NCBI RefSeq assembly: GCF_001522545.3
Contig: NC_031778.1
Coordinates: forward strand, 23,186,611 to 23,250,610
From: Parus major
Taxonomy: Eukaryota; Chordata; Aves; Passeriformes; Paridae
Reading direction: 5' to 3'
Length of the DNA stretch: 64,000 nt
Under the pieces are notes generated by a model. It saw only the letters and a program-made list of their open reading frames with translations. It did no database searches and was not told the DNA's origin. Both the position numbers and the translations under genes were made by a program. Below are positions 1 through 13,984 of this stretch, piece by piece (positions within the stretch are counted from its first letter, which is position 1; every line of letters starts with the position of its first letter).

Positions 1-60
1 CCGCGGCCTCCTCGCGGCCTGGAGTCAACAGTGGCGGGAACAGCTCCGGGAATACAAAAT
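1..60. other. Short CpG-rich sequence at the window edge
   Basis: The first ~55 bases (CCGCGGCCTCCTCGCGGCCT...) are CpG-rich, unlike the following DNA. It may be the edge of a CpG island outside the window; nothing more can be said. Confidence 0.25.
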
Positions 61-1206
61 CACTCTTCTATTAAAGATAAGGAAAACAGAGCTAAGGTCA
101 ACAAGCAGCAGCAGAATGATAAATCTCCACAGCTTGTTTTACACATCGCTGGGTTTAATGCAGAATTTGGAGCTTGCTGTGATTTTTAGGGGGGGAAAAA
201 GCGGCAAAACTGCCTCAGGGAGAGTCGGTGTCATGGCCTGGTTAGAAAAAACCTGGGTCCTCTGCTTTTGGCCTTGGTGTGGCCATCACAGGAAAAATTG
301 GAATAGATTTCACCCACTTTTTCTTGGGTGGAAATAGTAAGATAATTGTATTTTTACTCTGCTTGTAGTAATGTTCTAAATTGCCCTTATGGGCTCAGGT
401 TGCCAAAAACCTCCAGTGCCATTAACTGGAGCAGTTTGGGGCTGCACAGTGACAAAAATAGGGGTGTGACAGAGCCAGAAAATGGGGATTTTCCACATAA
501 AACAGTGGAATGTTACTGACAGGACACGAGGTCTGAGAGAAGCAGCACATGCAGGTCAATACAACACAGAGTTACATTTCTTACCTGCTCTGTCAAGCAT
601 TAAAAATTGTAAATTAATCCCACTCTCACGTGGAAAGAGAATTCAGACTTCATACCAATGCGGGAATGATGTGGGATTATACCCTACAAAGTGATTTCCT
701 GTAATACCCATTACTAATATTAATAATATTGCTAATACAACATGCCAAATTCAAGGGAAAGGGAAGTCCAGAAAGTCTCTTTGAAGCACATGAGCCAGCA
801 CAGAACCCACACATTTCAAATGTGTCAGGATGAGATCCAGAAAAAAATCAGAAATTGAGGAGTTTTCCTTGTTCAGCAGATCCTGCATCCAGCAATTCCT
901 CACCGTGTCCTCAGGAGCAGATAACTCAAAAGAGGTGCCCTTTTAAGAGGAATTTGGGAATTCTTTAGTAGTGCTTTTTTATGTATTAAATTGTGCTTCC
1001 TTAATTATTTTTAAGGCTTGTAGTGAAATATTGTCACCTCAGAAATGTTCCTTCGGAATAACCACACAACCCTGGAGAAAGGTCTTTTCTGCAACCTCTC
1101 ACACCTCATATTTTTTGCAAGGGGAAGGAAAACACTGTAAAATTCCTCTGTTCCCTGTAATTAAAAGAGTTCTGCTTTCTTTACTCAGAGGGGAGAGAGG
1201 GTCTGG
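61..1206. other. Intergenic, no gene seen
   Basis: AT-rich sequence with stop codons in all frames and no recognisable exon or repeat family. Confidence 0.6.
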
Positions 1207-1378
1207 GACAGATTGCCCGGAAAGCTGAGGATGCTCCATCCCTGGAAGTGTTCCAAGCCAGGCTGGACAGAGCTTGGAGCAGCCTGGGATAGTGGAAGGA
1301 GTCCCTGACCATGGCAGGGGGTGGCACTGGATGGGCTTTAATGCCCCTTTTAATCCAAGGTTTTTTATGATTCCTACA
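1207..1378 (+). mobile_element. CR1 LINE 3' fragment
   Basis: Contains CCCTGGAAGTGTTCCAAGCC, CTTGGAGCAGCCTGGGATAG and CCATGGCAGGGGGTGGCACTGG, the conserved order of avian CR1 3' ends. The tail is diverged. Confidence 0.85.
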
Positions 1379-2600
1379 GAGCCCGTGAATCCCCCCAGGT
1401 TTGTGTCCCCCATGGGGACTCCAAGGCTCTGGAGTGACTTCAGTCCTTGGTTGTAAACAGGTAGAGGCACTTCCAGTGATTTTAGAGAATAAACTCTCAT
1501 TAGTCAAAGCTCTATCCATGAGAAGTTTGGGCTTGTCTGTTCCCAACACCATCCAAAGGACTGGGAACGAGCAGCAAACCTAAAATGATCCTTATTCAGG
1601 TGCATTTAGGCACTGTGGGTGGCTCTGTCCCACCATTTGGAGCCCCTTCCTTTGCAGCTGAAAGCTTTGACAAAGCCCTTGCTGACCCCAGGAAGGTTTC
1701 AAAGCTGAGAAATAACCCAGAAATTCCTTTTATCAGCTTTGTTCTTCTGATCCCACCGCTCTTTAAAGTTTTTATATACCCATCAGCTTAAATGATGGCT
1801 GTAAGTTGTGACCCGAATTTGCACCTTCCTTTTAGTACACAATTAAGTTGATAATAATACCAGACTTAGTACCCAGACTTTTTAAAATTCATCATCTTTT
1901 TTTCTTCCTTGATGGGGTTTTATACCTCCAACACTGTCTGGGGCATAAAACTCCTGGCACAGCCACTCTCAAATGTGTTGGCTGGTCAGCATCCCACAGG
2001 TATTTTTCCAGAATTTCCACACACTCTTTCTAGCTCATGTTTTATTTAAATTTCATTTAATACAGGCCCTCATTCCTTACCAAGGGCTCCCATTAAAATG
2101 TTCTGTTAACACGTGGAATACCAGGCTTGTTTAGTAAATTATTTTGTATTTCTTATGCAGTAGAGCTGAGTAATTACACAAATTGAGTTTAAAATGTCTC
2201 TGATGCAGCAAGTGTTCTCCTGTGTGGAATGTGCTGTTTGCACAGATAAGAACTGCTCACAGGAACACCCATGTTAACAGCAGGAAAAGTGCATTTCACA
2301 CCTTTCTGAAACACAGGAATGGCTCCAGGGATTCCCTTTAGCTGCACAAAGCCCAGATCAGCACAGACAGCATTTCACTGCACATCTTCACTCAGCACAG
2401 CCCAGAGTTCTCTCCTTAATGGATTTCGTGTGCCCCCATGGCCGTGTTCTGGAGCCACCCTCATTTCCCTCCGTGGATCCCAGGAACCCCACAGGACTGG
2501 AACAGCTGCCTGAAAAGTTTTTGTTCTGCCAACAGCGAGTTCACAGAGCTCTGTCCCAGCAGGATGAAAACTCTGAACACTCCAGGGCAAAGGCAGCTCT

Positions 2601-2695
2601 GAATCCCAGGCTGCTTTGGGATGGAAGGGACCTCAAAACCCATCCAGTTCCACCCCCTGCCCTTGGCCACAGAACAATTTTTACAGAGACTCCCA
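2601..2695 (-). mobile_element. CR1 LINE 3' fragment
   Basis: The reverse-oriented tail GGATGGAAGGGACCTCAAAACC and CATCCAGTTCCACCCCCTGCC match CR1. Confidence 0.75.
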
Positions 2696-2699
2696 GCCC

Positions 2700-3920
2700 C
2701 TTTCCCCTCACTGCACAAAGAGCTTTTACTCTATCAGGGCTGATAAAAAATTAAACCATCATTCTCCAAAGAATTAATAACCTGATTGGATTAGTCTGAG
2801 CAGTTACTGAGGTCTCAGTTCTGCCACTGAGTCAACAAGAATCATTTGATAAGATTCAATATGAGCTGAACACGGCTTTTGCCCCCAAATGATTATTAAC
2901 TATCAGAATACTTATTCCAGTTTATCTGCCCAGAATATTAAACCTGCCAGAGGTAAGGAATGACTGCAGGAGTCACTGTGTGAATGAAAGCAGCACATTC
3001 TTGGGTGACTTTATTTTTATTTTTTTTAATTCAGTGTCTGCCACTGGATGTCACAAGTCTCCATGATGTCCCTGACTCTTGGTCTTTGCATCTGAATAGC
3101 CAAAAAATTAAATAAATAAAGTGTAAACTCATCCAGCTCCGACAGCTCCGTATTGAGCATCCATCAGAGCTGAGCTGTGTGTGCTGTTTATTCCAGCATG
3201 TGTTTGGAATATATTTTGCTCCTGATGAACCAGTGACAGGACTACGTGGAAAACAAGCCCAAGGAAAGTGAAAAAGTGAAACTTCTTTCCTCTAGTTAAA
3301 CAATTTTGCTTCTCTTTGTCTTCCAGCACTGGTCTGTAACCTTGGGAAGGACAGCAACGTCCCAGCACAGCTATCAGAGAGGAGGAGTCCCTCTTTAATG
3401 TGACACAGAGCTGCATCCAAGATGAAAATAAAAAGTAAAAAGGCATTGAGTTATCATTCCTGCCCTGATATCCCAAACATTCCATCTTGTGATCTCGCCT
3501 GTGTGGCTCTGATATTCCCAGAATACAGATCACAAGACAGAAAAGGTTGAAAAAATGTTGGGAAAATGGTCTCAGCTTAATCTTGCAGGGCTGGTTAAAA
3601 AAATCTGCTCCTTTAGGAAAATGGATGTAATTTAGATAAATTTGGGAATAGATACTTTTTCTTCTTTCTTATCCTCTCCTTATCTCTTAGGGGAGTGCAG
3701 CAGCTCATCCCTGAGGATGCCTTCAATGCCTTCTACACCCAGAGAAATCTCTTTCCCTTGGGCTCCCAAAATCACCACGTTTGAACAGAAAACTCCACCC
3801 CAGCTTCATCATTTTCTCCTCCCCAAGAGCCCAGAAGCCACATTCTTCTATAAACCTGATGGAACATCCACAGAATCACCTAAAAGAAGAAAACTCACAT
3901 CCCTATGTTTATATTAATTT
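2700..3920. other. Intergenic, no gene seen
   Basis: Unique-looking AT-rich sequence. ORFs here are short and lack recognisable domains. Confidence 0.6.
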
Positions 3921-3923
3921 ACT

Positions 3924-4095
3924 GGGAGGGTGGGGAGGGCTGGCATGGGGTGCCCAGAGCAGCTGGGGCTGCCCCTGGATCCCTGGCAGTGCCCAAGGCC
4001 AGGCTGGAATTGGGATTGGAGCAGCCTGGGACAGGGGAAGGTGTCCCTGCTGTGGCAGGAGTGGAATTAGATGAGATTTAGGCTCCTTCCAGACT
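3924..4095 (+). mobile_element. CR1 LINE 3' fragment
   Basis: GGGTGCCCAGAGCAGCTGGGG, GGCAGTGCCCAAGGCCAGGCTGG and GCAGCCTGGGACAGGGGAAGG follow the CR1 order. Confidence 0.85.
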
Positions 4096-4645
4096 CACCC
4101 CCTCTTCTCCTCCTGGAGGTTTTGTTCCCAAGCTCAGTGCCAGACACAGCCCAAGACTAAAACTGGCTCTATTTTGTGGCTTTTCCTCCTTTGTCTTCCA
4201 GCACAGCCCATGGTGACCTTGCATAACCACCTCACCACTGCTGCTCAGCTCATCTGACAATCCCAACAAGGGCTCCTGAAGAGAAGCCATGAAAGAAACC
4301 CTCAAAAAAAGTCAATCAGATCCCATAAAATTACTCAAACTGTAGCTCATCTTAACCCAATCTTATCCTGCTGTGTCTGTCCCTTAAGGACATTTCACTC
4401 TGCCTGTGACTTCAGCTAATAAAGGAATATTTCTCATCTCTTCTATCCTACTCAGGGTTACCTCTGTAGTTGTGTCAAGGGGTTTTTATTTCCACTCATG
4501 GACTTTGCTGTTGACCCAGCAGCAGCTGGCCCAGCCAGAAATTTGAGTGTTTTATATGAAAGTTACCCTTTCAGAGGCTCCTTGCAAAGGAAACCTCCAG
4601 GAGGAGGAAATGGATGTGGGGAGCAGAACTCTGCATTGCAGCTCC

Positions 4646-5030
4646 TGCTGGGGCACCCTAAATCAGCCTGGAGATGAGAAAATTTGGGGTGACCTAATTG
4701 TGGCCTTCCTGAAGGAGTTACAGGAAAGATGGAGAGGGACAATTCCCGAAGGATGGAGGGACAGGACAGGGGGAATGGCTTCAGGTGGACAGAGGGTGGG
4801 GATAGGTGGGATATTGGGATGGAATTCCTCCCTGTGGGTGGGCAGTGCCTGGCACAGGGTGCCCAGAGCAGCTGTGGCTGCCCCAGGATCCCTGGCAGTG
4901 CCCAAGGCCAGGCTGGACAGGGTTTGGAACACCCTGGGACAGTGGAAATTGTCCCTGCCATGGCAGGGGTGGCACTGGCTGATCCTTAAGATCCCTTCCA
5001 ACCCAAACCATTCTGTAATTCCACAATTCA
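4646..5030 (+). mobile_element. CR1 LINE 3' fragment (long copy)
   Basis: About 385 bp, from the upstream part (AGCCTGGAGATGAGAAAATTTGGGG, GTGACCTAATTGTGGCCTTCC) to the tail (AAGATCCCTTCCAACCCAAACCATTCTGTAATTCC). One of the longest CR1 copies in the window; the 5' end is truncated. Confidence 0.9.
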
Positions 5031-5599
5031 ATCCCTGGTCCCATTTGCTGTGCCCAGGCCTAGGATGTGTTAATTGATGTGATTTTATTTATCCAAAGGT
5101 CAGATCCTGGTTGACAATCAGCTCTCAGTTCTTTCATGTGAAAAGTAGAAAAGACCCAGGTGTGATAAAAAGGGTTTACTTGGGTTTGAGAAACAGAAAC
5201 TGCACAGAAAAAGTGGATCAAAGAGCAGGACAGAGCCCTGCAAACGGGATATTCAAGGGAACTAGGAGCTAACCCCCCAAAATGCACACACAAATAGTTC
5301 TTATCACACAGAAATCAATTTATGGACAACTGGGAAATTGATTTTAGTTATAAAGCTGAATCCACTAATCTGAGAGTTTAGCAAGAGAAACAGGGTCCAT
5401 GTTATCATCACTGGAAAATCAGCATGAAAGGGATGTTCCCTGGAAGCTGTTGAACTATGGCAAGTGTCAGGCTAAAATATCCTTTTTTGGTGGAAGGAAG
5501 TTTCAAATATTTGGGAAAACCATTGACTTCCCAGTTTGTTCCCTTAAACCCTCCCCAAGGAACAGTCCCACAGAGCAGTGTCCATAGACATTTTGGGGG

Positions 5600-5730
5600 G
5601 AAATTGTGTGGAATTCGCTCTCACATGGGTACTTTGGGATGTGGTTTGGTGGGAATTGTGGTATTCAATCAAAGGCTGGACTTCCCTTGGAGGAGTTTTC
5701 CAACCAAAATGACTCTGTGATCCTACAGCT
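5600..5730 (+). mobile_element. Probable diverged CR1 tail
   Basis: Ends in GGAGGAGTTTTCCAACCAAAATGACTCTGTGATCC, resembling the CR1 3' end. The upstream part is too diverged to classify. Confidence 0.45.
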
Positions 5731-5739
5731 GCTGCATTC

Positions 5740-8700
5740 CCAGCTCCCCTGCAGGGTCCTGCACCTCACTCTGGAAGGGTTTTCCCATCCTCAGTCTGTG
5801 CTGGGAATTTGGGAGTGCAAAGAGAAGACAGCCATATATTCCTATAAATAAAACCCTTCTGCTACCTGAAAAAATAAACATTCTCCAGGAAAAAAAAATA
5901 AAAAAGGAGCTGGAGCAGCACCTCTGCCTCGGTGCCCCAGGCTTTAGCAGGGAGAGCACATTTAACTCCAGATTAGGTCGGTGTCAGACACAGGCAGCAG
6001 CAGAAATCATTCCAGGAGTTATCAGGAGAGCTCCCTGCACTTCTTATCATCCTCAGGCTCTGCAGAATCGCCAGGGCCCCAAATGGATTCCACCCAGCAC
6101 ATGCACAGGGAAAGGCAGCATCCCGAATTCCAATTTATCTCCCACATCAGCAGGAAAAGGGAGGCTGCTGGTGCAGCCAGGGCTGACTTTAAAGGCTGCC
6201 CAAGAATGCCATCTGCAGGCCTTTATTACACATTTTTCCCAGCTAAATAAGTCCCAGCAGTAGAAACAAACCTAAAGTGAGTGCTCAGCACAGTGGATGT
6301 TAATATGACTTTCATATGCTAATGGAAAGTTCATTAAAAATAAACAAATACAAAAGGAAAATCCTTGGAACTCCTTACTAAAAAAAAATAATAAATAAAA
6401 CCACCTCAAAATCAAAGCCTGCAGACCCTAAAATGCTGAATTTTTTATGGGATAACCTAGAGAGGATCATTATCATTACAGCTCTGTGTTCTGCATGCAT
6501 ATTTTATGAAGAAACCCTGTGCACAGACTTGGGAGGTTAGCAGTGCATTGCATTTTGTCTGCTGCTTGATTGAACCGAATGCAATGCCCCGAGGCATTGA
6601 TTAAAATCAGGAAAGAGAGAAAAGCTACTCCAGTTAACCTCAGACTGCAAAACTCCCAGGCTTTCCTAAAGAGGAGCTGGCAGGATTTTAGTCCTACACT
6701 TCACTGAATTGTTGGATGCCAACATCAAAATAGTCAAGAGTGAAATAATTCCACCTTTAGGTCTGGTGACATTTTAAATCTTCATGTCCATGGTCAGTTA
6801 AAAACTTGAGGAAAATGTTGACTTATGCCAGCTTTAAGGACAGAAAATGGGGAAAAAAACAAGATAAAAGAAATGAGAAGTAAAAACTCCGATTGTAAGA
6901 AATTGCTGAGTTTTCAAGCAAAGTTCTAAAGCGATTTCTCATCAAGAGGCTCTGGAGGGTGTGGCTGATGTTGGCACACACAAAGTGCCCTGGTCTCCAG
7001 GGGATTTTAACTTCATGAAATGCAGATAAAAACACTCCTGGAAAACTGGGAGCAGCGATCTAGGTGGGAATTAGTGCACGTGTGAGGTTTCAGTCGTGCA
7101 GAGAAATGCTAAGGCCTCCCTTACTGAGCCTGAATAAGAATGAAATTCCAGATGTCTGCATTTATTAGGAGGAAGATGATGTAAAAATCAGCCACACACA
7201 GAGAATACTTTGCTAAAACTTCAGGGTGTGCACTGTCCTGAGTTTTCACAGTGGCCACAATTAACATTCCTCACCAAAATACACAGAAATAAACAAATTT
7301 TATAACACAAAGTGTTACAAATTACCCAATTCCTACCTGTTCACCTCAAAATGAGCAGGAAGCAAAACCTTCTCGGAGTTGCAGGGGAGCAGCCCACCCC
7401 TCACTGCTCCCCCTTTCCCTCTGCCAAGGAACACCAAAAATGTAAAACACAAATTCCAGATCTCACACAAAAGAAAAACCCTTCATCAACATCTGCCTAA
7501 AACTAAGAGATGATGGAAAACCGCTGCAAAGAATTTAAAAACCACACACCAGTAACCTCATGCAGCTCATCCTGCAGGAACACACTGATTTCAGCTGTGA
7601 TTTAATTTAAAATATTGGTCTTTTCCTTTCCCCTTCCTCCCCCCACATTCTCTATTCCTATCTCAAATTATTCCCAACCAAGTAACTCCAAACTCACTTT
7701 TTTTCCATTTTATTATTCTGTTTGTACGGACAAACAAATTAATTCCCTCTAATTTGTTTAGGGGTGGGGTTTTTTTGAGTATTAATTCTTTGAATTGCAG
7801 GCACTGCTGTTGGTTTAATTCTGTAAATAGTGTTCTGTGATTACTCAGTGTTGTCATCCCACAAATAAAACAAAATGGTAAATTTATTATTGGAGAACAA
7901 TTTCCATACTTTTCCCCCTGGGAACTGGGCTTAAAGATGGCAGAAATATTTTATTACACAGAAAGAAAAAAAACACTCTATTATTTTTATATATGCCATG
8001 TTTTCTGGAAAATGTGGCATGAGAACAGTTCCTACACAAAATTCCCATCCCAGATTCCACCTGGCTTCCTAAAACTCAAAAACAATGTTAAATAACAAAT
8101 TTTTTTTACTGGTTACTTTGAAAATTTTGTCTTCTGGATGAATGTTTAGCATTTAAAATCTGTCTGTTTTGTCCTCTCACATCTTGATGGCAATCTCAGA
8201 GATTCCATGGGAACATCCAGCCAAGGACAAAAAGAGATTCCAGATTAAACATTCAAAGCCCAAATCTGAGCCTCCTTCTGAAGGGATTGACAGAGCAGGG
8301 AATCGTGAAGGGATTCCTCACCTCCAGAAATAAAACAGGGAGAAAAAGGCACCTCCACTCTGCCCTCAGCCAACTGCTCTGCCTCCAATCCATGAATCCA
8401 GGAGATCCCTGCTCACCCCCCACATCCAGGCCACTTTCCCCCATGGAATTTAACCAAAATATTTTCTCCCAAAATTGATAATTCCAAGTCTTATCGCAGA
8501 GGTTGAATGATGCAGATGGAGCCATTGGACACAAAAAGCCAGAGAAGTTCACTCCAGGATGGAAAAGCTGTGTTTTCCCAGGAAAGGGCAGCAGAGCTGA
8601 ACAAAACCCTGCAGGGGGATGCCCACATTGGCCATGAAGCTGTTGGGAACATCCATGAGGATTCCCAGGCTCTCAGCACATTCCAAATCTCCTCATTTTT

Positions 8701-9830
8701 AAGGCAGAGACGAGGCCAGTGCGAGAGGTGAATCCCAAGGTGCACAAAACAAGTGTGATCTGCTGTCAGGTCACAAATAACAACATCGGGCTCACTCCTA
8801 AACTTTGCCCAGGGGGTGTTTTATTCCCATTCTGCTCTCCCCTACAGCAGATGGTGGCACTTTGGGGGCTTCTACGGTCACACAAAGCTTAAACTGGGAG
8901 AAAACCTGCATTAACCGGTGTGAGATCAGCACAGGAGCAGCAAACCCACTGCAGGTAGGACAATGAGATAAATTCCAGGGACATCCCAGGGGGCTGGGCA
9001 GCTCCAGGAGGACATTCCTCCTCTCCAGAGCTTCACAATTAAGGTACAAGGGCAGGCAAGGCAGTGGAGACGTGAATTCCCTAAGTTCTGCCAGCGAACC
9101 CATGTTTCTGTTCCAGGGGGCATGGAGGAGACACAGATTCCATTTAAATTTTTAACTGAACATGTGATTTATCTCCAGCTGCCCCTCTGGTCCCTTGAAG
9201 ATCAGGTAGCTAATTTCTTATCTCCTCATGTGTCTACATAGAGAATAAAACCCTAAAAAAAGAAGTTTAAATGCAAGCAAACAATTACAGACTTCAAAAC
9301 AGAGATTGCAGTAGAAGAGATGAAAATATTCCATTCCTCTGACTCAATTCCTACCAAGTTTTCTCTCTTTGAGGAACTCAATTCCGTCCATTATCCCTCT
9401 TTTTTGTGAAGACTTATTTTTTGGAACACCCTCCCAAATTAGAGCTTAATATTAGCGAGATGTTCTCAGCTGCAGGCTGAGATAACTCTGTCATTTCTTG
9501 CAAAATGCACAAATTCTGAGCACGCCAGGAAGGAAAAGCACTCAGGGCATTGTCACCCCTGGATATAAAATCAGCAGAAACTGGAGATTTACTTCACACT
9601 GAAGGATCTGAAGACCTTCTACTTCACTGATGGTGGTGGCACCATGTCAAGGGCAGGAAAGGGCTGAATATGTCAAAAAATTCAAGTTTTTAGTCCCCTA
9701 AGCAGATCCTGCACTTGGAGAGAAGAAAATAGAAAAAATCCTCATTGAGTAAGAAGCCACACTAAGAAAATCCCTCAGACAACTTTCTCCTGGCTCTGAA
9801 TGCCTCAAGAGTCTCTTGTAGGAGTAATTT
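5740..9830. other. Intergenic, no gene seen; possible conserved non-coding element at 6290-6620
   Basis: No coding exon or repeat family is recognisable. The subsegment 6290-6620 is repeat-free and rich in developmental-type motifs: octamer-like ATGCTAAT and FOX-like AATAAACAAA near 6318-6350, ATGCATAT near 6495. It is a candidate enhancer by appearance only. Confidence 0.4.
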
Positions 9831-9832
9831 AA

Positions 9833-9926
9833 TTAATATATATATTGATTATATATTATATATATAATCAATATATGTATATAAATAAATATATATTTAG
9901 ATATATAAATATATATATTTAATTAA
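9833..9926. repeat. AT dinucleotide-rich microsatellite
   Basis: Impure (AT)n/(ATAAAT)n tract, partly self-complementary (ATTGATTATATATTATATATATAATCAAT). Confidence 0.85.
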
Positions 9927-9929
9927 GAC

Positions 9930-11635
9930 CAGTAGTGGCCATCTCACCACAAAGTGCAAAAAAATATCTTAATTACCATAATTATTCTAGTAGCCTGCAG
10001 TAAAATCACTGCACTGATTTCAAAAAGGACTTCTGCTCTTGAGATTCTCTGTGCCAAACTTCTCCAAGTTATTTATTCTGAACTACCCCAGAAATCCATG
10101 AGGAAGAACAACCCTATTATTTATTTTTATCCTTTCCTTGCAGAAGTTATATTTTATTTCCTAGCATCCATCAGTCAAAGCAGTCAAAAACGTTGCTTGT
10201 TCTTTCTCCTCTGCCTGAAATACACTGGAATTATGGGAACTGATAATAATTATTTTATTTCCACAGGAGCAGAGTTAGACGTGCTGGGGAATAAAGAGCC
10301 AAACTCCAGTTCCTGAGTCTCTGAGTTAATGACACCAAGGACTGGGATGAGATGAATTTTCTTTCCTTCTGAGCTGAGATGTTCAAATCTGCCCAAGGGC
10401 TCCACGTGCCCAGATCCCTTCATTCCAGCACACACTTCCCAAATCCTACTTTGGACTGAGCTGTAAGACAAGCTCTGAAAAATCTCTCAAATTATATTTA
10501 AAGAACCATTTCTTCTGTTCCTGAAAAGAAAACCATGGATGGTGAGGGCAGAATTGCACCTGGCCAGACCCTTCAATGGTCAAATCCCGGTGCAAGGAGA
10601 GGGATCTTCCCTGAAAACCAAACCATGCCTTTCTCTGCCCTTTCTCTGGGAAAAAGGAGCCATCAGCACCAGCCATAATTCCAAAGGTAAGTAATTTTCC
10701 ATGTATAAACTATGGAAAGGCAGGAGAGTCTCTGTGATGTCCCAGGATTTAGGGAAGAGCTTTCTCTACCTCCAAACTGCCATTCCAAACATCTCCTCAA
10801 ATGCACAGCCGTGGGAAAGGTTCCGTCCCAACTCACCAGGAGCTGTCCTGCAGGATCCATGCCCTTCTCCAGAAGGTTTGCACAGATCATTTTGGGTGGG
10901 ATGAGGGCAGAAAGTGGCTGGGGGCTGATACAACCTCACCTCCCCCCAGCCTTCACCCACCTGCTGGTTTGGAAGTGCTCTTGTATCAAATTAATTGCCA
11001 GAAGAATTAAGCAGAGCCCAGAGTGGAGTGGAATGGATATTTCGGCTCTGCTATTAATGAGCTCTTGGAAAATTTCCCATAAGATTTCTTGGGCAGGGAT
11101 ACAAGATCTGTTCCCTCCCAAAAACACAATAGCTGCAGCTGTGTTAACATGCTCAGAGGCACATTAATGGCACTCCATTATTAAACAGGTTCAGAAAAAG
11201 AGCAAACTCTGCCAAAATCACTTGGATTTCAGACTCCAAACAGAATCCCAGCTTTCTGCTGGCTGATGGCACCATCTCTGAACCTCCCTGCCCATTCCCA
11301 CAGCCTGATTTCCATCAGCAACTCTGCTTTGGGTTTTTTGGAGGGAGCCCACAACCAAATCCTGCAACATCTTCAGTCCTGCTCAAAGCAGAGTCCGTGC
11401 CCTGCCCTGAAAATAGTCATCAGTGGTGGTGAAGATGCTGGAAAAAGCAAAGATTACCCAAAAAGCAGCAGAGGCCACCATGGGGGATGCCATGAGCTGG
11501 ACAGATGAGTTTGGGGAATTTTATTCACTCCAAGGAAGGGGATGAGATGCAGAGCTCAGGGACACCAAGAATATTTAATGTTATCCCTGGGAAAGCACAA
11601 AAATTCCAGCAGGACCAAAAGCCCTTTCCAAGATC
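9930..11635. other. Intergenic, no gene seen
   Basis: Unique-looking sequence. The ORFs overlap each other on both strands and show no domain. Confidence 0.6.
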
Positions 11636-11638
11636 CCC

Positions 11639-11797
11639 GTTATCACAGAATCACTGAGGCTGGAAAAGTCCTCCAAGATCTTCAAGTCCAACCATCCCCA
11701 GCACTGCCAAGAGCACCCCAAAACCACATCTGCACATTTCTTGAACTCTTCCAAGGACAGTGATTCCATCACTTCCCTAGACAGCCTCTTCCAAGGT
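11639..11797 (-). mobile_element. CR1 LINE 3' fragment
   Basis: ATCACAGAATCACTGAGGCTGG, CTTCAAGTCCAACCATCCCC and TTCCATCACTTCCCTAGACAGCCTC match the reverse CR1 tail of another subfamily. Confidence 0.85.
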
Positions 11798-11799
11798 TT

Positions 11800-13965
11800 T
11801 ATTATTATTTATTGTCTCAGAAATTGTGGGTCACATCCCACGAGAGCGATCCTGAATCAAAGGAGAGCTCCATCAGTTTTAAACAGGGACATTAAACCCC
11901 AAGAACTTTTGGCTCACAATCCCACAACTCCCACGATTTCCACCAGAATGATCCCAGTACAAAAAGTCCCATCAAAGAACGAAGAAGGTTGGTAACAACC
12001 AACCATAAAACTCCATGTGGGAAGTGAGATGCCCCATCAACACCAGGTTCACAATCAAATAAATCAAAGCAAACCCCAAACCATTTTATTTATGGTCCAG
12101 GAGAACAAACCCATTGACAGATGGTCAGCCCAAGCACCAGGATTTATCTCCATCTGTAATGAAAAATATATGAACCTTCTGCTGCCCAGCAGAGGAGAGA
12201 GGCTCAAACACCTGCTCCAAATTAGGAGGAGACTGTAAACATTCCTGAAAATTGGAAAGGCCCTGTGTTTTAAGGAAGGGAGAGGTGCCATTGGCATCTG
12301 AAATGAATTGAGCAGGCTCGAGGCCAGTGAGCAGCGAAAGAGAGAATTATGTGATAAGCACTGGCACGGAGATGATAAGGAAACTGAGTGGGCATAAAGC
12401 TAAAGCCCAGCACTGCAGAAACGCTGTCAGGCTGTGCATTACAGACATCAATTAGCCCTGCAAATTGTGTTTCCGAGCACACTTCCAATGTTTTCCATTC
12501 AGGCTCGGCGTTTTTCGCGGCAAAATGGATCGTTGGAATGGCCAAATGAGGAGAAACATTGGGAAGATTTGGCTAAAAATGCTCATCCAAGATGTAGCAA
12601 AGGCTCCCTGAATTTGATTTTAACCTCAGGGCTGTGTGTTGCTGCAATTCCATCATCCTTCCAAACCCATTCCAGGGACGGATCCAAGCTCACGTCAGCA
12701 GCCAATAAAGTTGTCAGCGCCTTTTGCTGATTCCTCCCAGAAAAACATCTGGAGCTGCTCAGAGCTCTCCTCACAAAGTGCTGACAAACACTGTGTGATT
12801 CTGTCCAAGAGTATCCCAAGAAAAATATATTCCAGTGGCAATTACATAAAATAGATGCATACTGCCACCAGGCCTCTCTCACTCTTGCATAATGCAGATT
12901 ATTAAATCCACATGCCAGCAAACTGGAACAGGGAATTCCAGGGAATTCTTTGTGCACTTTTCTCATTAGGCAAAGGGGAAAATAAAACATTGTGAAGGAG
13001 AGCTCCGGCTGAAGGCCCAGTTCAAACTCTCAGTGGTGGAAATGCCAGAGAAAAGGGTGAGAGAAGTTCTGGGTGTGTTAAAAACGAGGATGGGGATGAG
13101 CATCCCTTGGGGGATAATCAGGACACGAGGGGTGATCCCAATGCCCAGGAGAGGCTGCTGCATCCTCACCCCCTCAGAAAATACCCACACACACCTTCCA
13201 GGCTTCTTAGCTCAGTTTTTGGTGGCCACCACCCCAAAGTTGCAACAAGAAATGAATAAATCTTTAAATCTTGAGCTCCAAACAGCCCTAATTCCATCTA
13301 CAGGAGACATTTTGCCTTCCAATACACAATTCTTTTTTCTGGATTTATATTATTAGGTTTGTGTTTGGTTCAATATTTTCACTACCACCAAAGGTCTCCT
13401 CAATGAGCTCCAGGGACCAGCAACTCAATCCCTGTTTTTTGATTGTAACCAAGGAATAATGACAGGGAAAAATTAAACTCTTGAGCTCTGGTAAAACCAG
13501 TCACTTACTCATAAATTCTCTGAGCTGTTTGCTTGGGTAGAAATAAAAAAAAAATAATTATTTGATGACACCCAAATGCCACTTTGAGTGGTGCATCTTA
13601 TTATTCCACTCCACTAAAAATAAAGGAATTATTTGTAAGTGGTTGTTTCCTCTGGCTGAACAAAATTCCACAAGTTTTATTCTAAAAACAAACAGAAGTG
13701 CTGCTGCTTTTCAAATTCCTCTCTCAAAGCCACACGCTGGGACTACAAAACTCACACCCACCTATTTTTAAGATTATGTGCAGCCTCTTTTTACTTTTTA
13801 TCTATTTTTTAATTTGAGTACAATATAAAAGTTATACAAATGTGCCTTTCAGCTGTGCTGAACCTTTAATCAGAGCTGTTAATCAGTTTAAAAATGATTT
13901 AAACAGAACTTCAGTGCCCAGAGCAGATAAAGCCATCCTGGAGTATAACTTGGGTTATAATTTTT
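11800..13965. other. Intergenic, no gene seen; possible conserved non-coding element at 12295-12530
   Basis: Repeat-free sequence. 12295-12530 carries several GATA cores (GTGATAAGC, AGATGATAAGG) and a CAATTAG homeodomain site and has higher complexity than its neighbours. Function is not shown. Confidence 0.35.
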
Positions 13966-13984
13966 ATTAATATTCTGGGGAAAA

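Noticed and set aside
4547..5077. 176-codon plus-strand ORF
   Set aside because: Mostly a CR1 3' fragment read in a chance-open frame.
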